Source: Xenoacremonium recifei
Taxonomy: Eukaryota > Ascomycota > Sordariomycetes > Hypocreales > Nectriaceae
Direction of reading: 5' to 3'
NCBI GenBank assembly: GCA_012184525.1
Contig: WOFQ01000013.1
Span: 186,001 to 250,000 of the forward strand
Length of the DNA stretch: 64,000 nucleotides
The notes beneath the pieces were generated by a model, which worked only from the letters and a program-made list of their open reading frames with translations, did no database searches and had not been told where the DNA came from. Made by a program: the position numbers and the translations under genes. Below, piece by piece: positions 23,700 through 35,632 of this stretch (the first letter of the stretch is position 1; the number at the start of each line of letters is the position of its first letter).

Positions 23700-25050
23700 A
23701 TGGTCTCTCTCAAGTATCTCTTGGCCTTGTTGCCTCTTGCACTGGCCCTCCCCACCGCGGAAAAGGTAGAGCGGAGGGACGAAGATTCAACCATTGTGCC
23801 GGGCAAATACATCATCACGTTCAAGCAGAATATCCCTGATTCCATCCTCACCAGCCACATGCGCTTCGTCCGGGACCTACATGCTAAGAGCATTGAACGT
23901 CGTGCCGCAGCGACAACATCCGACACCGAGCTGAAGAAGCTCCTGGATAGCAGCACCGGCGTTGACAAGGTCTGGACAGACAACTTCAAGGGTTACTCCG
24001 GAAAGTTCGACGATGAAACCATCCAGAAGATCAACGATAGCGAGCATGTAAGTCGTCATAGTGAAACTGGACGATTTCCGAACATCACACTGATCTTACC
24101 AAGGTTGTCACGGTTGAACCCGTCATGACGGTTTCTCTGTCTAATACTAAGTTGAGCCAAGCAAACGCTCCTTGGAACCTGGCAGCAATTTCGGCTCGCA
24201 ACAACCCCGGCAGCACTTCATATTGGTATGATAGCCATGCGGGGGCCGGCATGTGGGCATACATTATCGACACGGGCCTTTACACCCAGAATACCGAGTT
24301 TCAAGGTCGAGCATTCTTGGGGTATAACGCTTATCCCAACACCGAGTTCGTTGACAACAACGGGCATGGAACTCACGTTGCTGGAACCATCGGAGCAAAG
24401 ACCTACGGGGTGGCCAAAAAGGCCAACTTGATGTCTGTCAAGGTCTTTGATACTGGCAGTGTAAGTCAAAGCAGAGTCCAACCATTGACGGCATCGCTGA
24501 CCCTTTCCAGTCAACCACTGATATCGTGCTGGATGGCTATGAGTGGGCTGTCAACAACATTACCAGCTCGGGCCGGACCTACAAGTCTGTCATCTCAATG
24601 TCCCTTGCCGGTAGCGTCTCTACGGCATTCAACACGGCAATCCAGAACGCCTATACCCAGGGCGTCCTGACTGTCGTGGCCGCAGGCAACTCGGACGCGG
24701 ACGCCTCGGACTACTCGCCCGCCTCTGCGCCCAACGCCATCACCGTCGGTGCCATTGACAGCACCTGGACCAGGGCCAGCTTCTCCAACTACGGCTCGCT
24801 GGTCGACCTCTTTGCGCCCGGAGTCAGCGTGAAGAGCACCTGGATCGGCAGCACCACGGCCACGGCCACGCTCAGCGGCACCAGTATGGCTTGCCCACAC
24901 GTCGCTGGCATCGCCTTGCTGCTCCGAGCTAAGGTCGGTCTGACGACGCCGGCCCAAGTGACGCGCCGGATTAAGTATCTCGCTACGAAGAACAAGGGCT
25001 CAAGTCTGGGGACTGGATCGCCTAACTACCTGGCCTACAATGCCCGATGA
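23700..25050 (+). CDS. Secreted proteinase K-like subtilisin (peptidase S8A)
   Basis: Extracellular serine endopeptidase. Exons are 23700-24047, 24104-24460 and 24511-25050, with phase-0 introns of 56 and 50 nt, giving a 414-aa preproprotein. Residues 1-16 are a signal peptide (KYLLALLPLALALP). An inhibitor I9 propeptide covers about 35-120, with the usual PGKYIITFK and VDKVW stretches. The mature enzyme starts near residue 130. The catalytic triad is intact: Asp172 in IIDTGLY, His204 in NGHGTHVAGT and Ser360 in GTSMACPHVAG; Asn295 in VVAAGN supplies the oxyanion hole. Length and order match fungal proteinase K/cuticle-degrading proteases used for nutrition or host-tissue digestion. There are no cluster partners nearby. 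It could serve saprotrophy or pathogenesis; sequence alone does not decide. Confidence 0.96.
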
Positions 25051-27602
25051 TCGGCATCGATAAATGAGGGGCTTTGATGACGAGGTATGCAGACGCATGG
25101 ACTGTCTCTGTATCAATCTGCATGTAATTACAGCATTAATTCTGGGGATTTGGGTTTCTCGGTTGATTTTGGCATTGGCATTTAGGTGGCATATTCACCA
25201 CATTGCGATCGGGGCAGTGCCTTTGGTCGGGTTCATACTACCTAGATTCATTCTTTTCTAGGCATCGAATTGAGTTCGGTGGGCAGGATTTAGACAAAAA
25301 GAATACACATGGACATAGAAGCCTATTACAATAACCTAAAACTGTCTCAGGTGATGATGAGTGTGGCTGCATGATCAGAGTTCCGAGGGTTCACGGAGAG
25401 CACAGCCAACGGGCGGCATAACCGCACTCTACCAAGAAACCTTACGAGGAAGCCCTGCATCCGATGGCGTCTAGAAGGTCGATTCCCAACAGGATGGTTC
25501 TATGATGCTGTCCCGGCCTTCTACTGCGAAACTCTATGGGCTGGCCGCGTACGAGGTGCGGGTTCGAGACTAGCCGGAACATTCCAGAGCGGAAGCACGC
25601 AGTCGTCAGCCGGGAGGACGGGAACGTCGATCACCTAGCGAACAGGGTCTCACGGGCAAATCTACACAAGTCGGAGTCATGCCTAGAGGAATGCCTCCGG
25701 GCGAGTTTGTCCGCCCGAGAGAGCTTGGGCATCCGGGAAGATCTCTGCTGCGACTCAAGCAAGATTGACGAGGCGTCAAGATGGCGGGACGATCATGACA
25801 TAAACTCAGGATGCCGCGGGCGAGAATTCTGGGGGTCTGCATTCCAGCACCGGCTGATGAGGTCGTCAGCGCACAACTGCCGACCGCTCGCGGCACAACC
25901 ACAGCCCCGGTGCTCAGGGCAAGACGCCACGAGGAGAAAGGAAGGGATTGACAGCCTTTTTCGGGGTTGAGCCACGAGGCAGCAGGCGGTAATGGAGGGC
26001 AGGGATACAAATGACACTGGGATTGACTTTGGGGGAGGGGGGTTTCTGGAGCGGCACGGGATGACGAGAGAGGCTGATACGGAGAATGGAACTTGCGGCA
26101 TGACGAGGGAGGCTGTGATAGAATTTAAGAAGCATCAATGACGAGGTTGGCCATGAAGATGGTGATGATACAGGTTAACAAGAAGTTGAGTTGACCCCTG
26201 TTGGTGTCTGGCACAGATTCACGTGGGTTATCGTCGATTGCGGGTGAGACAGTGGAAATCTGTTAGTGGTGTACTCCACTCCAACTGAAGCATCGTGACT
26301 GGCTGGCTGGCTGATGGTTGACTTTGTGGGGGTTTGTTGACTTGGAAGAAACATGAGTCTCAAATTTAACGAGCTTGAAATAGCTGTTATGGTGTTCCGC
26401 TTTATCTTAAAAGTCAGAGTGTAGACTAGATGTTGCATCTGAACTGCCCCCCTAATCTTTTTCTATCATCTCCGATTTCAGCTCCGATAGTCCTTGAGTC
26501 CTGGATTTCTGCAGCGCGGCCTAACCATGGAAACCGAGCCCAACAGAGGAAGCCTAACAGCCCTACAGAGGAGACGCCCACACGAAAAACAACTCTCAGA
26601 GGTAATGCTTTGCAGTGAACAAATGGATGGAGGGCAATCTTGATCGAATTTGGAGAGAAGTGACTTTCTTATCTGAGGCTCAGGAAGGCCTCAATACTTC
26701 GGCCTATCACACGCGGACTGCTCTATCAATTTTGACTTAGCAAGCACGCAACAGTCTTAATAATCCATCTCGTTATCCGTCCAGCAGAACGGAGTATTTC
26801 AGGCACCCTTATGGACTGAGTGGCTGGGCCATCTGACCATTTTCGACCTAAAGAACGATGTATGGAAATGGAGAGCAAAAATAGAAACAACAGTCACAAA
26901 AAGCAAAGAAAATTCGGTCATTCGCAGTGTCGCGTGTGCAATTGTCTCGCCCGCCCTGTTAGTGCCGCACCGTGACCTCTGATTTGGCGCGTTGCCGCTG
27001 CCGCTGCCATTGCCGCCCTCCAGCGCTGGATCTCAGGCACTTCCAGGCACCTGGTCACTGTCTTTTCAGCGCCTCAGCGCCTGCCCTCAGCGCCTGGACT
27101 CCGCGGCTTCCCAGCTGACATCACAGTCCATCCCGTCCCTCTCCATCCATCCCCTCTGGATGACTCCCCCTTCGAACCTCCATCTATCCATCCATCAACA
27201 GACAGTATCAACAGCCGCCGGCCGCATCGCCTCTCCGCGCCTCAGCAGCACCGGCATGGTTTAGACGCCTGCGTCGTCCCCTCCTTTTCTTATCAGAGTC
27301 AAGAGTCAGAGTCGCTCACAGTCTCTCCCTCGCTGCTGGCCCGTCGCCTGCTGGTCTGGTCTGCGATACTCGGCCTAATCCTCGCCCTCCACCACTGGAA
27401 CTGCGAAGAGGGCTAACAAACCCCCTCCCCTGTCCCTCCCGTCGACCCGCCAGCCGTCCGTCGAATCGCCCATCCCATCCTCCGACCCCGACCCGCGCCC
27501 GAATTTCATGATCCATCTCGATCGCATCTCCTCGATCCTCGTCCATCCCCGGTGCGACTTGCCTCGGCGCCGTCGCAGAGTCTCTGTCTCACAGCCGCCA
27601 CC
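25051..27602. other. Intergenic region between the subtilase and SAPS genes
   Basis: A 2.55-kb gap without a supported gene. The last ~600 bp (from about 27,000) are strongly pyrimidine-rich on the plus strand, as in the promoter and leader of many fungal genes. The AT-richer part around 26,150-26,900 shows no coding signal. A B-box-like GGTTCGAGAC near 25,560 was checked for a tRNA and failed. Confidence 0.55.
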
Positions 27603-30600
27603 ATGTTCTGGAGGTTTGGCGGCTACGCCAACATCTCCACCATCGACACGATCCTCGACAAGCCCGACTTTACGCTCGAGGAGCTGCTGGACGAGAGCGA
27701 TCTGATCCAGGAGCTCAAGCAGCACAACACCAAGCTTATCGAGTACCTGCGCGAGGACAAGATCCTGCAAAGCCTGCTCGAATATGTCGTAGCTCCGAAG
27801 CTCGAGGTCGTCGAAACCCCCGAAGAGCCCGCCGCCACCGATGACGATACCAAGGGCAAGGGCCGATTACTACCATTCTCGCGGCCACGCGCATCCTCCC
27901 GCGCCACCGAGCCCGAGACCGACGATGAGGAGGAGCAGGAGAAGCGGCGCAATCGCTACGCCTTTGTGGCCTGCGAGGTTCTCAGCTCCGACACGTGGTC
28001 CATCTACGAGGCCCTCACAGAGAACCGGCAGCTGATACGGGATTTCTGGAATTTCCTGTCGCGGCCCACGCCGCTTGACCCCCTCCAGGCGAGCTACTTC
28101 ACCAAAGTCAATGAATCCCTCTTTGAGAAGAAGACGGAGGACATGATGGAGTTGCTCATGTCCCTTCCCGATGCCGTACCCAACTTGCTCAATCACGTCG
28201 AGTGTCCCATGATCATGGATCTCCTCCTCAAGATCATCGCTTTGGATCGCAACGAGGGTGGTCAAGGTGTAGTCGAGGTATGCGCTGCATTCAGCCCCCC
28301 TCCTTCAGCCTTGTTTGTACCAGATCTCTAACCAGCTTATAGTGGCTTTACTCGAAAGACATCATCCCCAAACTGCTCTCATGCTTGAGCCCCGAGAACA
28401 ACTGGGTCGTACAAACAGCCGCTGGCGACTTCATCAAGGCCATCATTACGATATCCGCAAATGCCTCGCAGAACGAGCAACAATGCATTGGTCCCAACGA
28501 GCTCACCCGCCAGCTGGTGTCGAAGTCCTGCGTCGAGCAGCTTATCGGATACATGCTGGGTGGTGGCAACCCCTTGACGGTGGGCGTTGGCATCGTCATA
28601 GAGGTCATTCGCAAGAATAATTCTGATTATGATCCGGACATGGGAACCGAAGCGAGCGCTGTACCGTCAAGCCGTGATCCCATCTATTTGGGCACTCTCC
28701 TCCGACTTTTTGCCCAGAATGTGCCCAACTTCATGCGCCTGATAATGGATACCCCCGCACAAAAGGACAAGATCAACTCGACTTTTGGCGAGAAACTCGA
28801 GCCCCTTGGTTTTGACCGCTTCAAGACCTGCGAACTGATGGCTGAGCTGCTACATTGCAGCAACATGGGACTTTTGAACGAGCTGGGCTCGGAGGAGCTG
28901 ATCGCTGTCCGAGATGCCGAAAGACAACGACTACGAGCCGAGGGGAAGTTGATTCCTCTCAAGGAGGAAGACCCCTCGGCGGAGGATTTGACTATGCGCA
29001 GGTCCCATGGTGCCCCGGAGGAAGTCCGGCGGTTAGAGGTTACTAATGCCGCTGACGATGACGGCTTTGAGGAGGTTGAGCCTAGCAAGGAAATGAGTGA
29101 AGACACCTCGCACGAGTTCGTCAAGGCGGAGGATGACATTCCCCCGATCACGTCAGCGTCTCTTCTCGATAAGGACGAGGAGGACTTTGTTGACGAGCCG
29201 TTGAGTTCGCCTCGCCTGGCTGTTGCGGCGGACAAGCTGAACGAGCAGCAATTCGAGGAGCCTGATCTCGTTGTCGCGCCTCTATCCCCGACCAAGCCCA
29301 AGCCTGCCGAGCCTGTAGTCACAGTCGATGAACCGGCCAACCTGGAGGAGTCCAAGATCTCCAAGGGTGAAGTCGAGAACGGTTCTGGTCAAGACAAGTC
29401 TCAGGAGCCACCGTCCAGCTCAGCATCAGATTCGTCTGTCATCCTCACACCCGCAGCCTCCGAACCGGGATCGAAAGACACACTAGAAGTCAAGCCTGAT
29501 GACAAGCTCCGAAACTTTTCTCCTCACCCTGAGGACACTCCCGCACCGCTTTTCTCTGCACCCCCTGCTCCCGAGTCAGGTGCTGATCGACCGCCCCTGG
29601 CTGCCGACCAACCTCACGTGGCTGCGAGCGATGTTTCCATTAACGAAGGGAACACTTCAATAGCCTCGGATGCTATGTCTCAAGCGGAGGAGGAGCAGGC
29701 CGCCGCGGCCTCTATGGAACCTGTCGTGGGAGACTTCCTCAAGATGCAGTTTGTTGAGTACCGTGTTGTGCCAACGATTCTTGTAAGTGTTGACTTTAGC
29801 ATTCACCCATGTCGGTAGAGGACTAATTGTTATAGTCTTTCTTTTTCGCGTATCCATGGAACAACTTCTTGCACAATGTCGTCTACGATATCGTGCAACA
29901 AGTGTTTAACGGACCGATGGATCGCGGATACAACCCGACGCTGGCAGTTTCATTGTTTGAGGCCGCAGACATCACCAGCGCCATCATCAACGGCCAGAAG
30001 GCCAGTGACGAGTCACAGGCCCGAACCAAAACCCGAATGGGCTACATGGGTCACTTAACCTTGATTGCAGAGGAAGTGGTCAAGTTTACCGAACGCCATC
30101 CTCCGGAGCTGCTCTCTGAGATTGTTATGGAGAGGGTGATGAGCCAGGACTGGATCAACTACGTCGAGGGCGCACTTGCAGAGACACGTGAGCGGGATAA
30201 TGCTATCCTAGGCGGCGTGAGACCTGAAGTTGCGCTCGGCAACAGGGGCATGGGTGGCAACGGACTCGGCGGCGTCGGCTTGTCGGGTCTAACCAACACC
30301 AACACCGGCTCCAATGCTCTGGCTGAAGCTGGCCTTAACGGAGGCATCGAGCTGAGCGAGAACAATGGCAACGGTATTGGGCCCTTTACCATTAGTGCCG
30401 GTACCCTTATGTCTGGTTTCGGCAGCAGTAGTGACGAAGAGGACGAAGACGGCGATGGGGACGACGAGGATGTCAATTCTGAGGTGAGTAATGATTCTCC
30501 TGGAGATCACGGGTTGGATACGAGTGCGAACACTGCTGGGCAACGATTTGATTCCGACTCTCCTGAAGACGTCGTCATGGGATCTCCCGAAACTTCTGGC

Positions 30601-31933
30601 ACTCGTCAGAGAAATCAGGAGATGGCCCCTTTTGGTGAGGGGATCTCATTACCACCCCGCAGGGACGAGGACGAGGAGATGCCCGACGCAGTGCAGGTAG
30701 AGTCCGCCGCTAGGCCGGCAGACAACCCCCAGAGAGAGGCCAGTCTTGGTGAACAACAGACCCCGGCAGTTCCAGGCGTCTCTGGCCTTACGGGAGATGA
30801 GACGGAAGGAGACAATGGGAATCCCGGAGACGAGGACGATTTTGATGTCACGCATTCCGACGATAGTTCTTGGGATCATGACATGGACTTCTTGAGGTGT
30901 CCTGGTAGACTCTAGTTAGTCTGCTGCCTTCTCGTCACCGTATCTAGCAGCGCAACCTTGATCTGCTGGTGGCTCGTCTTCCGCTTTGCACAATTCTAGC
31001 CCTTCTTTTATCACACCAAATGGGTGTGCATCAAGATATGATGGACTTTGTATGATGGAAAGCGAATTAGGTTGGAACGAGCGTTGGGGTTTCATGTATC
31101 AGAGCGCACGTCATAAGGGCAAGGGCCTTTGAAGATGGCTGGCTTGTCAGAGCTTACTCGGGGTTTTGATCTCTGCGGACTCGTCTTTCCTTGTGTCGTC
31201 TCATAACTACCGATGTCTGGGAGACTAATTCCGCGTCTAGTTCCGGGCGTATACTGATCCTCTCAACAACTCGGGAGGATCGCTAGATCCCCCTTCAGTT
31301 CCGCCTCCCCCTCCTCCTCCACCGCCTCTGAATATTCCTCCGTCTCGGGCAAGACTACAACTCGCTGCCCGTCTGGCGATGCATCAGAAGAATCAGCAAC
31401 AGGCTGCGCAAGGCTCGTCGACTCAGAACAGAGATGATGATGACGATGACGACGACGATGATGATGGCAAGGATCCTTTTGCGGACACAGAAGAGGATGT
31501 TGATGATGACGACGACGGCGCTCAAGATGACGACCGAGGCTCTTGGTGGCGTGGCGTAGTCCGGAGAAGGGGCAAGCAAGATGGTCATGATTCCGATGAC
31601 GCTGCCGAAGATGATGATGACGATGAATTCGGAGACTTCGCCATGGCAGAGGATGAGCGAGGGGGAGAAGACAAGCTTGTTCTTCGACCTCTCGCCGTGA
31701 ACCCCGCAAAGGAGGGCAGCGGAAGCAGAGGCCTCAGCGGTCTCTGGCCATTTGGCCTCTCCAAAGCCGAGAAGGAGAAGGAGAGCGGAGAGCGGCTCGG
31801 CTTTGACGACGACTTCACGGGATTCGACGACAAGGATGATGATGACAAGGAAAGCAAGGGCGCCGTGGAGGTCAAGGAGGCCAAGAGGCGGACGAGCATA
31901 GAGGATCCTGACGACGACGAGGTTGTAATTTGA
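27603..31933 (+). CDS. SAPS-domain protein (Sit4/PP6 phosphatase-associated)
   Basis: Regulatory partner of the PP2A-like phosphatase Sit4 (PP6), linked in yeasts to cell-cycle and TOR signalling. Exons are 27603-28277, 28343-29782, 29836-about 30483 and 31241-31933, all phase 0; the first two introns are 65 and 53 nt. The protein starts MFWRFGGYANISTIDTILDK, the typical SAPS N-terminus. The SAPS helical repeats run to about residue 460. An acidic, Pro/Ser-rich insert follows, and the fold resumes with VGDFLKMQFVEYRVVPTIL, spliced to SFFFAYPWNNFLHNVVYDIVQ. The last exon begins FRAYTDPLNNSG and has a polyproline run, 11 consecutive Asp and a DDDEVVI end. Exon 3 has two frame-compatible donors (30484, GTGAGT; 30697, GTAGAG), giving 1151 or 1222 aa, and also an open read-through to 30915. 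The 27603 ATG is chosen because upstream codons are leader-like. Confidence 0.9.
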
Positions 31934-32767
31934 GAAGCCTCTCCGGCTATAGACGCGGGAAGTCTGGTGGTCTAGGGCAGCATTCTGGCATGGTCATGGT
32001 TACGTTCATGGATGAGGGAATGCGGCAGGGAGTCTAATGATGGAGTGAGGGCAGGGCAGGGCACACACAGCGGGAGGCTGAAGGGTTCGTGTATTATATA
32101 TGGTTCGTTTCTTTTGAGAGATATCTTGTGGCCGTGCTGTATTGTAAGGTAGAGCATGGTAGGGAATGGCAGCGCATACAACTATCTGGGAGTGTTCCTT
32201 GATCTTTAGTTCCTTGAATCTGCGACTTGAAGCTGTTAATACCGTGGAGTAGCTATCCTCGCAACCCTTCAACCAAATCACCTAAGCCATTTAGAAGAAT
32301 ATCAACCTCAATACATATTTATAGCTATAACCTCCTCTGTCGATCATCCGCCACATCAAGTTTGACGCACCGCCCCAAAACGTGCGTGAGCCCCCCAACT
32401 CACCAATTCCCTGCAAAACCCGTCGATCGCTGCCACGAAACCCTGCAGCCAATGTCAGATATACGCGTTTGCGAGAGCGAGAGTCCGAGCAAAGATGACA
32501 TCACCTGACCTGCGAACTGCGACCTCGTCATCCAGGGAGGCTTGGATGGCACGCTATGCTTACGCGGAGAAGGGTTGATAGGTTGGGAGGGGATGCTGTG
32601 TGATGAGGGACAGGGTTGGGGGTGATTGTGTAGGAGGGAGGGATGGCTGTACATAAGCTTCCAGGTTTCTTACTTTGATGCTTGAGAGTTTATTCTCCCT
32701 CGTTTCTTAATACTCGATCTATCTAAACTTCGAGCCTTCCATCAGAACCGACGACAAGGCATCAAAC
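31934..32767. promoter_or_regulatory. Intergenic region upstream of the LITAF-like gene
   Basis: An 834-bp gap holding the SAPS 3' end and the promoter of the LITAF-like gene. The middle part is AT-rich relative to the coding flanks. No gene is supported. Confidence 0.55.
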
Positions 32768-33427
32768 ATGGAGAAACCAAGTAGGTCTCCTCTCCCAGCG
32801 CCTCCGAAGCATCCGACTAACACTCCCCAGCACCTCCCAAAGACCCGCAACCTGGCGAAGCTCCTCCTCCGGACTACGAAGCCAGCACCTCGCGCGATAC
32901 GCCTCTTGGCTCGCCCCCTCCGCAGGCCTTCTACCCGCCTCAGCAGAACAGCTTCCCTCCGCAGCAGGGCGGCTACTATCCTCCTCAGGATGGCATCCCG
33001 CTGCAAGAGCAGCCGCAGTATCAGCAGCAAACAAGCGTGCCGCTCGCGGCGTTGCAGACGCAGAGCGCGCCGGTGATTTGTCCGAAGTGCGGGAATCGGG
33101 CGATGACGGATACGGCGCCGGAGGCGGGAGGGTTTACTCAGTAGGTCCTTTTCTGCGGGGTGTGAAAGTCAAGAGTAAGATGTTCTGCGAGAGTTTAACT
33201 GACTGGACCAGCTTCATTGCGGCTGCAGTGTGCTTTACGACTTGTCTGGGATGCATCCCGTACTGCATCAACTCCCTGAAGGACGTCCACCATCGTTGCG
33301 GAAAGGTGCGCCTGAGATTTCCTTGCGTCCTGACCTAGAAGAAGAGACTGACGGGTTATAGTGCGGAGTTCCTCTCGCGAGATATCATCGCAGTGGCCGG
33401 ACGGAGGTGATGTGCTATGCTGGTTAA
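32768..33427 (+). CDS. LITAF-domain membrane-associated zinc protein
   Basis: Small endosome/plasma-membrane-type protein; LITAF/SIMPLE relatives sit on the cytosolic face of endosomes and link to ESCRT and ubiquitin ligases. It has four exons: 32768-32780 (only 13 nt), 32831-33140, 33212-33305 and 33362-33427; introns are 50, 71 and 56 nt. The product is 160 aa. Residues 1-85 are Pro/Gln/Tyr-rich and contain a PPxY motif (PPDY, 17-20), as in human LITAF. The LITAF domain has the N-terminal Cys pair (CPKC, 88-91), a hydrophobic Cys-rich insert (109-130, FIAAAVCFTTCLGCIPYCIN) that dips into the membrane, and the C-terminal HxCGKC pair (137 and 140). All four zinc ligands are present. It is convergent with RTT106, leaving 251 bp between the genes. 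Confidence 0.93.
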
Positions 33428-33678
33428 TATGGAGTCATGGAATCTGAAAAATGGTGGTAAAGCTGTGGGATATTAGTTTGTTGTTTTGTGATCTGATCGA
33501 GATACCTCTGGAGTATTCCTTGATGATATTTATTTAAACCATCCATCATTCGTGGGGAATACATTGGTTCCTGTATACATGGAAGTGCTCTGACAAGCAC
33601 TTCTGCTAACCTCATTGACTCCGTCTATATAATATGGGCTCTTTCATGGCCTAGAATTTCTGCCAAATGTCATACCAT

Positions 33679-35300
33679 CTATCCCACAACATCAAACGCC
33701 TCGTCCACATCCATAGCGTTGCTGGGACGCGAGTTCATCGTCGCCCAGCCTCCTCTCACGGGGGCAGGGGCTGGCGCTGGAGCAGGCTCCTCCTCTTCCT
33801 CGGCCTCTTCTTCCTCCTCTTCCTCGGCCTCTTCTTCCTCCTCTTCGCCTTCTTCTTCGCCTCCCTCTTCATCGTATTCTTCTCCGCCTTCCTCACCCTC
33901 TTCTTCGCCGTCGCCCTCATCGTCATCATCATCGTCGTCTTCCTCGCTGGACTCGCCAGACCCCTCGCTCTCACCATCGCTGCCAGGATCATAATCTTCT
34001 TCGTCCTCATCCTCCTCGTCCTGCAACTGCTGCTCAGCCTCGACGTGTGCCCGCTCAAGCTCCGTCATGCCGTCCTCGCCCACATTACCGGCTGTATCGC
34101 CATCGGCCTCGGCACCGTTAGCACCCTTCTTCGGCCCGCGGTTCTCGGCCAGCTCGAGCTTAGCCTTGCGTTGCTCCGCCATGCTGCGGTCTTGCAGACG
34201 GTTCTGCTTGACGTAGTCGTCGATACCGCCGTAGTCCTCCTGGTCAAGCATAGAAAACTCGAGCTCCTCTGTCTCATCGCCTTCGCCAGCGAAGACTTCG
34301 ACAACCATATTGAATGTCCTCTGCAACACACTGGTGTAACTGGTCGCGACGATGCGGTTGAGGGGGATGAACATGAGGGGCTTCTTGAAACCCCAGAGGA
34401 TGCCGTTCTCGAGGAAAAACAGGTACCCGTCTTTGGAGCCCCTGAAAGCCTTGACATGGACAGCCTTTTCGTTGGGCCTGTGCGGCTGGCGGACCATGCT
34501 GTGGAATTTGTTGGGATTGGCAGAGACAATCTCGACATTGTTCCCTGCCGTCTTGAGATGTCTGCTTAAAGCCCAGTGGAAGAGCGTCTTGTACGAGTCT
34601 GATACTGCGGCTGCATTACCGGCATCGGTACCCCCGATCGTGCCTTGTTTGGGTGGTGTAGCTGGGATCGTGAAGACCAGCGGCTCGACGGTCGGGGGAT
34701 TCGTTTTCGAAGGTAGATAAGTGCCCTTCGGGAAAAGCAAATAGTTGTGCTGAACCTGCGTCTTCTCTGGCACTGGCAGGCAGAACGCGTACTCTTGGGA
34801 GCCTATTAGCACCAGTTCGTATTACAGCATGGGCTTGTTTATTTACCAATATCACTCCAAGCATGGGAGATGCCTTGAACAGGAGTCGTTGTGTTCGGGG
34901 CTCTGGCATAGATGTGGTTTGCGGTGAAGCACAGCTCAAACTTCTTCCTCTGCGGGACAGAGACTGAGATCTCCTTGATCTCGAGAAGGACGGTCTCATC
35001 TGCGGCGTTCGATTTCTTGCTGCTCCCGTTCACAGCCGCACCAGGCTGCCCAACATCGACCCGTCGTTTTTTGTGTGCTGGCTGGTCCTCGAGATGGTAC
35101 TGATCGAAAATGTGACTGGCAATCTCGTTGAAGAGAGCGACTCGTCCGGGAGAGTCTGAAATCACATATTAGTCTTCTTCTCATGACGCGGCTGCAAATC
35201 AGGGGCTGGCCATACCAGCGGCTCGCTTGATGCCATCGAGAATATCTGGTCGGGCCTGGAAGATGGCGCCTAGCCGCTGGGAATCGAGCGGCGCGCTCAT
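33679..35300 (-). CDS. RTT106: Histone H3-H4 chaperone Rtt106
   Basis: Nuclear chaperone that deposits newly made H3-H4 behind replication forks and regulates histone genes and silencing. Minus-strand exons are 35300-35216, 35155-34847 and 34802-33679, with introns of 60 and 44 nt, giving 505 aa. The start MSAPLDSQRLGAIFQARPDI forms the helical N-terminal dimerisation part. The first PH domain lies about residues 65-250 (VLLEIKEISVSVPQRKKFEL; HNYLLFPKGTYLP) and the second about 255-345 (VHVKAFRGSKDGYLFFLENG; GFKKPLMFIPLNRI). After about residue 375 an acidic tail of poly-Glu/Asp runs to a Pro-Ala repeat near the end. The tail DNA is a TCC/TCT-type microsatellite on the plus strand. The head is divergent from VFA1. 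Confidence 0.95.
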
Positions 35301-35632
35301 TGCGAGGAAAATCTGGCTGGAGATGACTGGGCGATGGCGAGCGGGAGGGCAATTCTCCTTTCCAGGGGAAAAGTCGATGTTGTTGGCCTCAAAAGTGCAG
35401 CCTTAGCAGACTGCCATCGTCATTGCTGGGCGATAAGATAAGAAAGGCGCTGGCTTAGTCACCATGCAGCAGGCGCTGGGCTCTTTCAGGGACGTTGGCG
35501 CCTGACGTCAGTTGATGCTCCCCGCGATACCTTCGCTGCATTTCCCGACAGCGAAGAAGTCCTTTTGAAGCCTGCACCCGGGACTCCTATAGAGTCAAAT
35601 TATCTCCTCGGGCGTCACGAAACCCCTATTCG
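35301..35632. promoter_or_regulatory. Shared 332-bp divergent promoter of RTT106 and VFA1
   Basis: The two start codons face away from each other across 332 bp, so core promoters and both leaders must fit here. The segment is GC-rich with several GGCGCC/GGCGCTG-type stretches. I see no clear TATA box. Co-regulation is possible but not shown by sequence. Confidence 0.6.

Noticed and set aside
25536..25610. Possible tRNA B-box (GGTTCGAGAC) with a loose A-box upstream
   Set aside because: The T-stem cannot pair around the loop and no acceptor stem closes, so it is not a tRNA.
33780..33960. Ser-rich plus-strand protein opposite the RTT106 tail
   Set aside because: It is the antisense shadow of the Glu/Asp-rich Rtt106 C-terminus.
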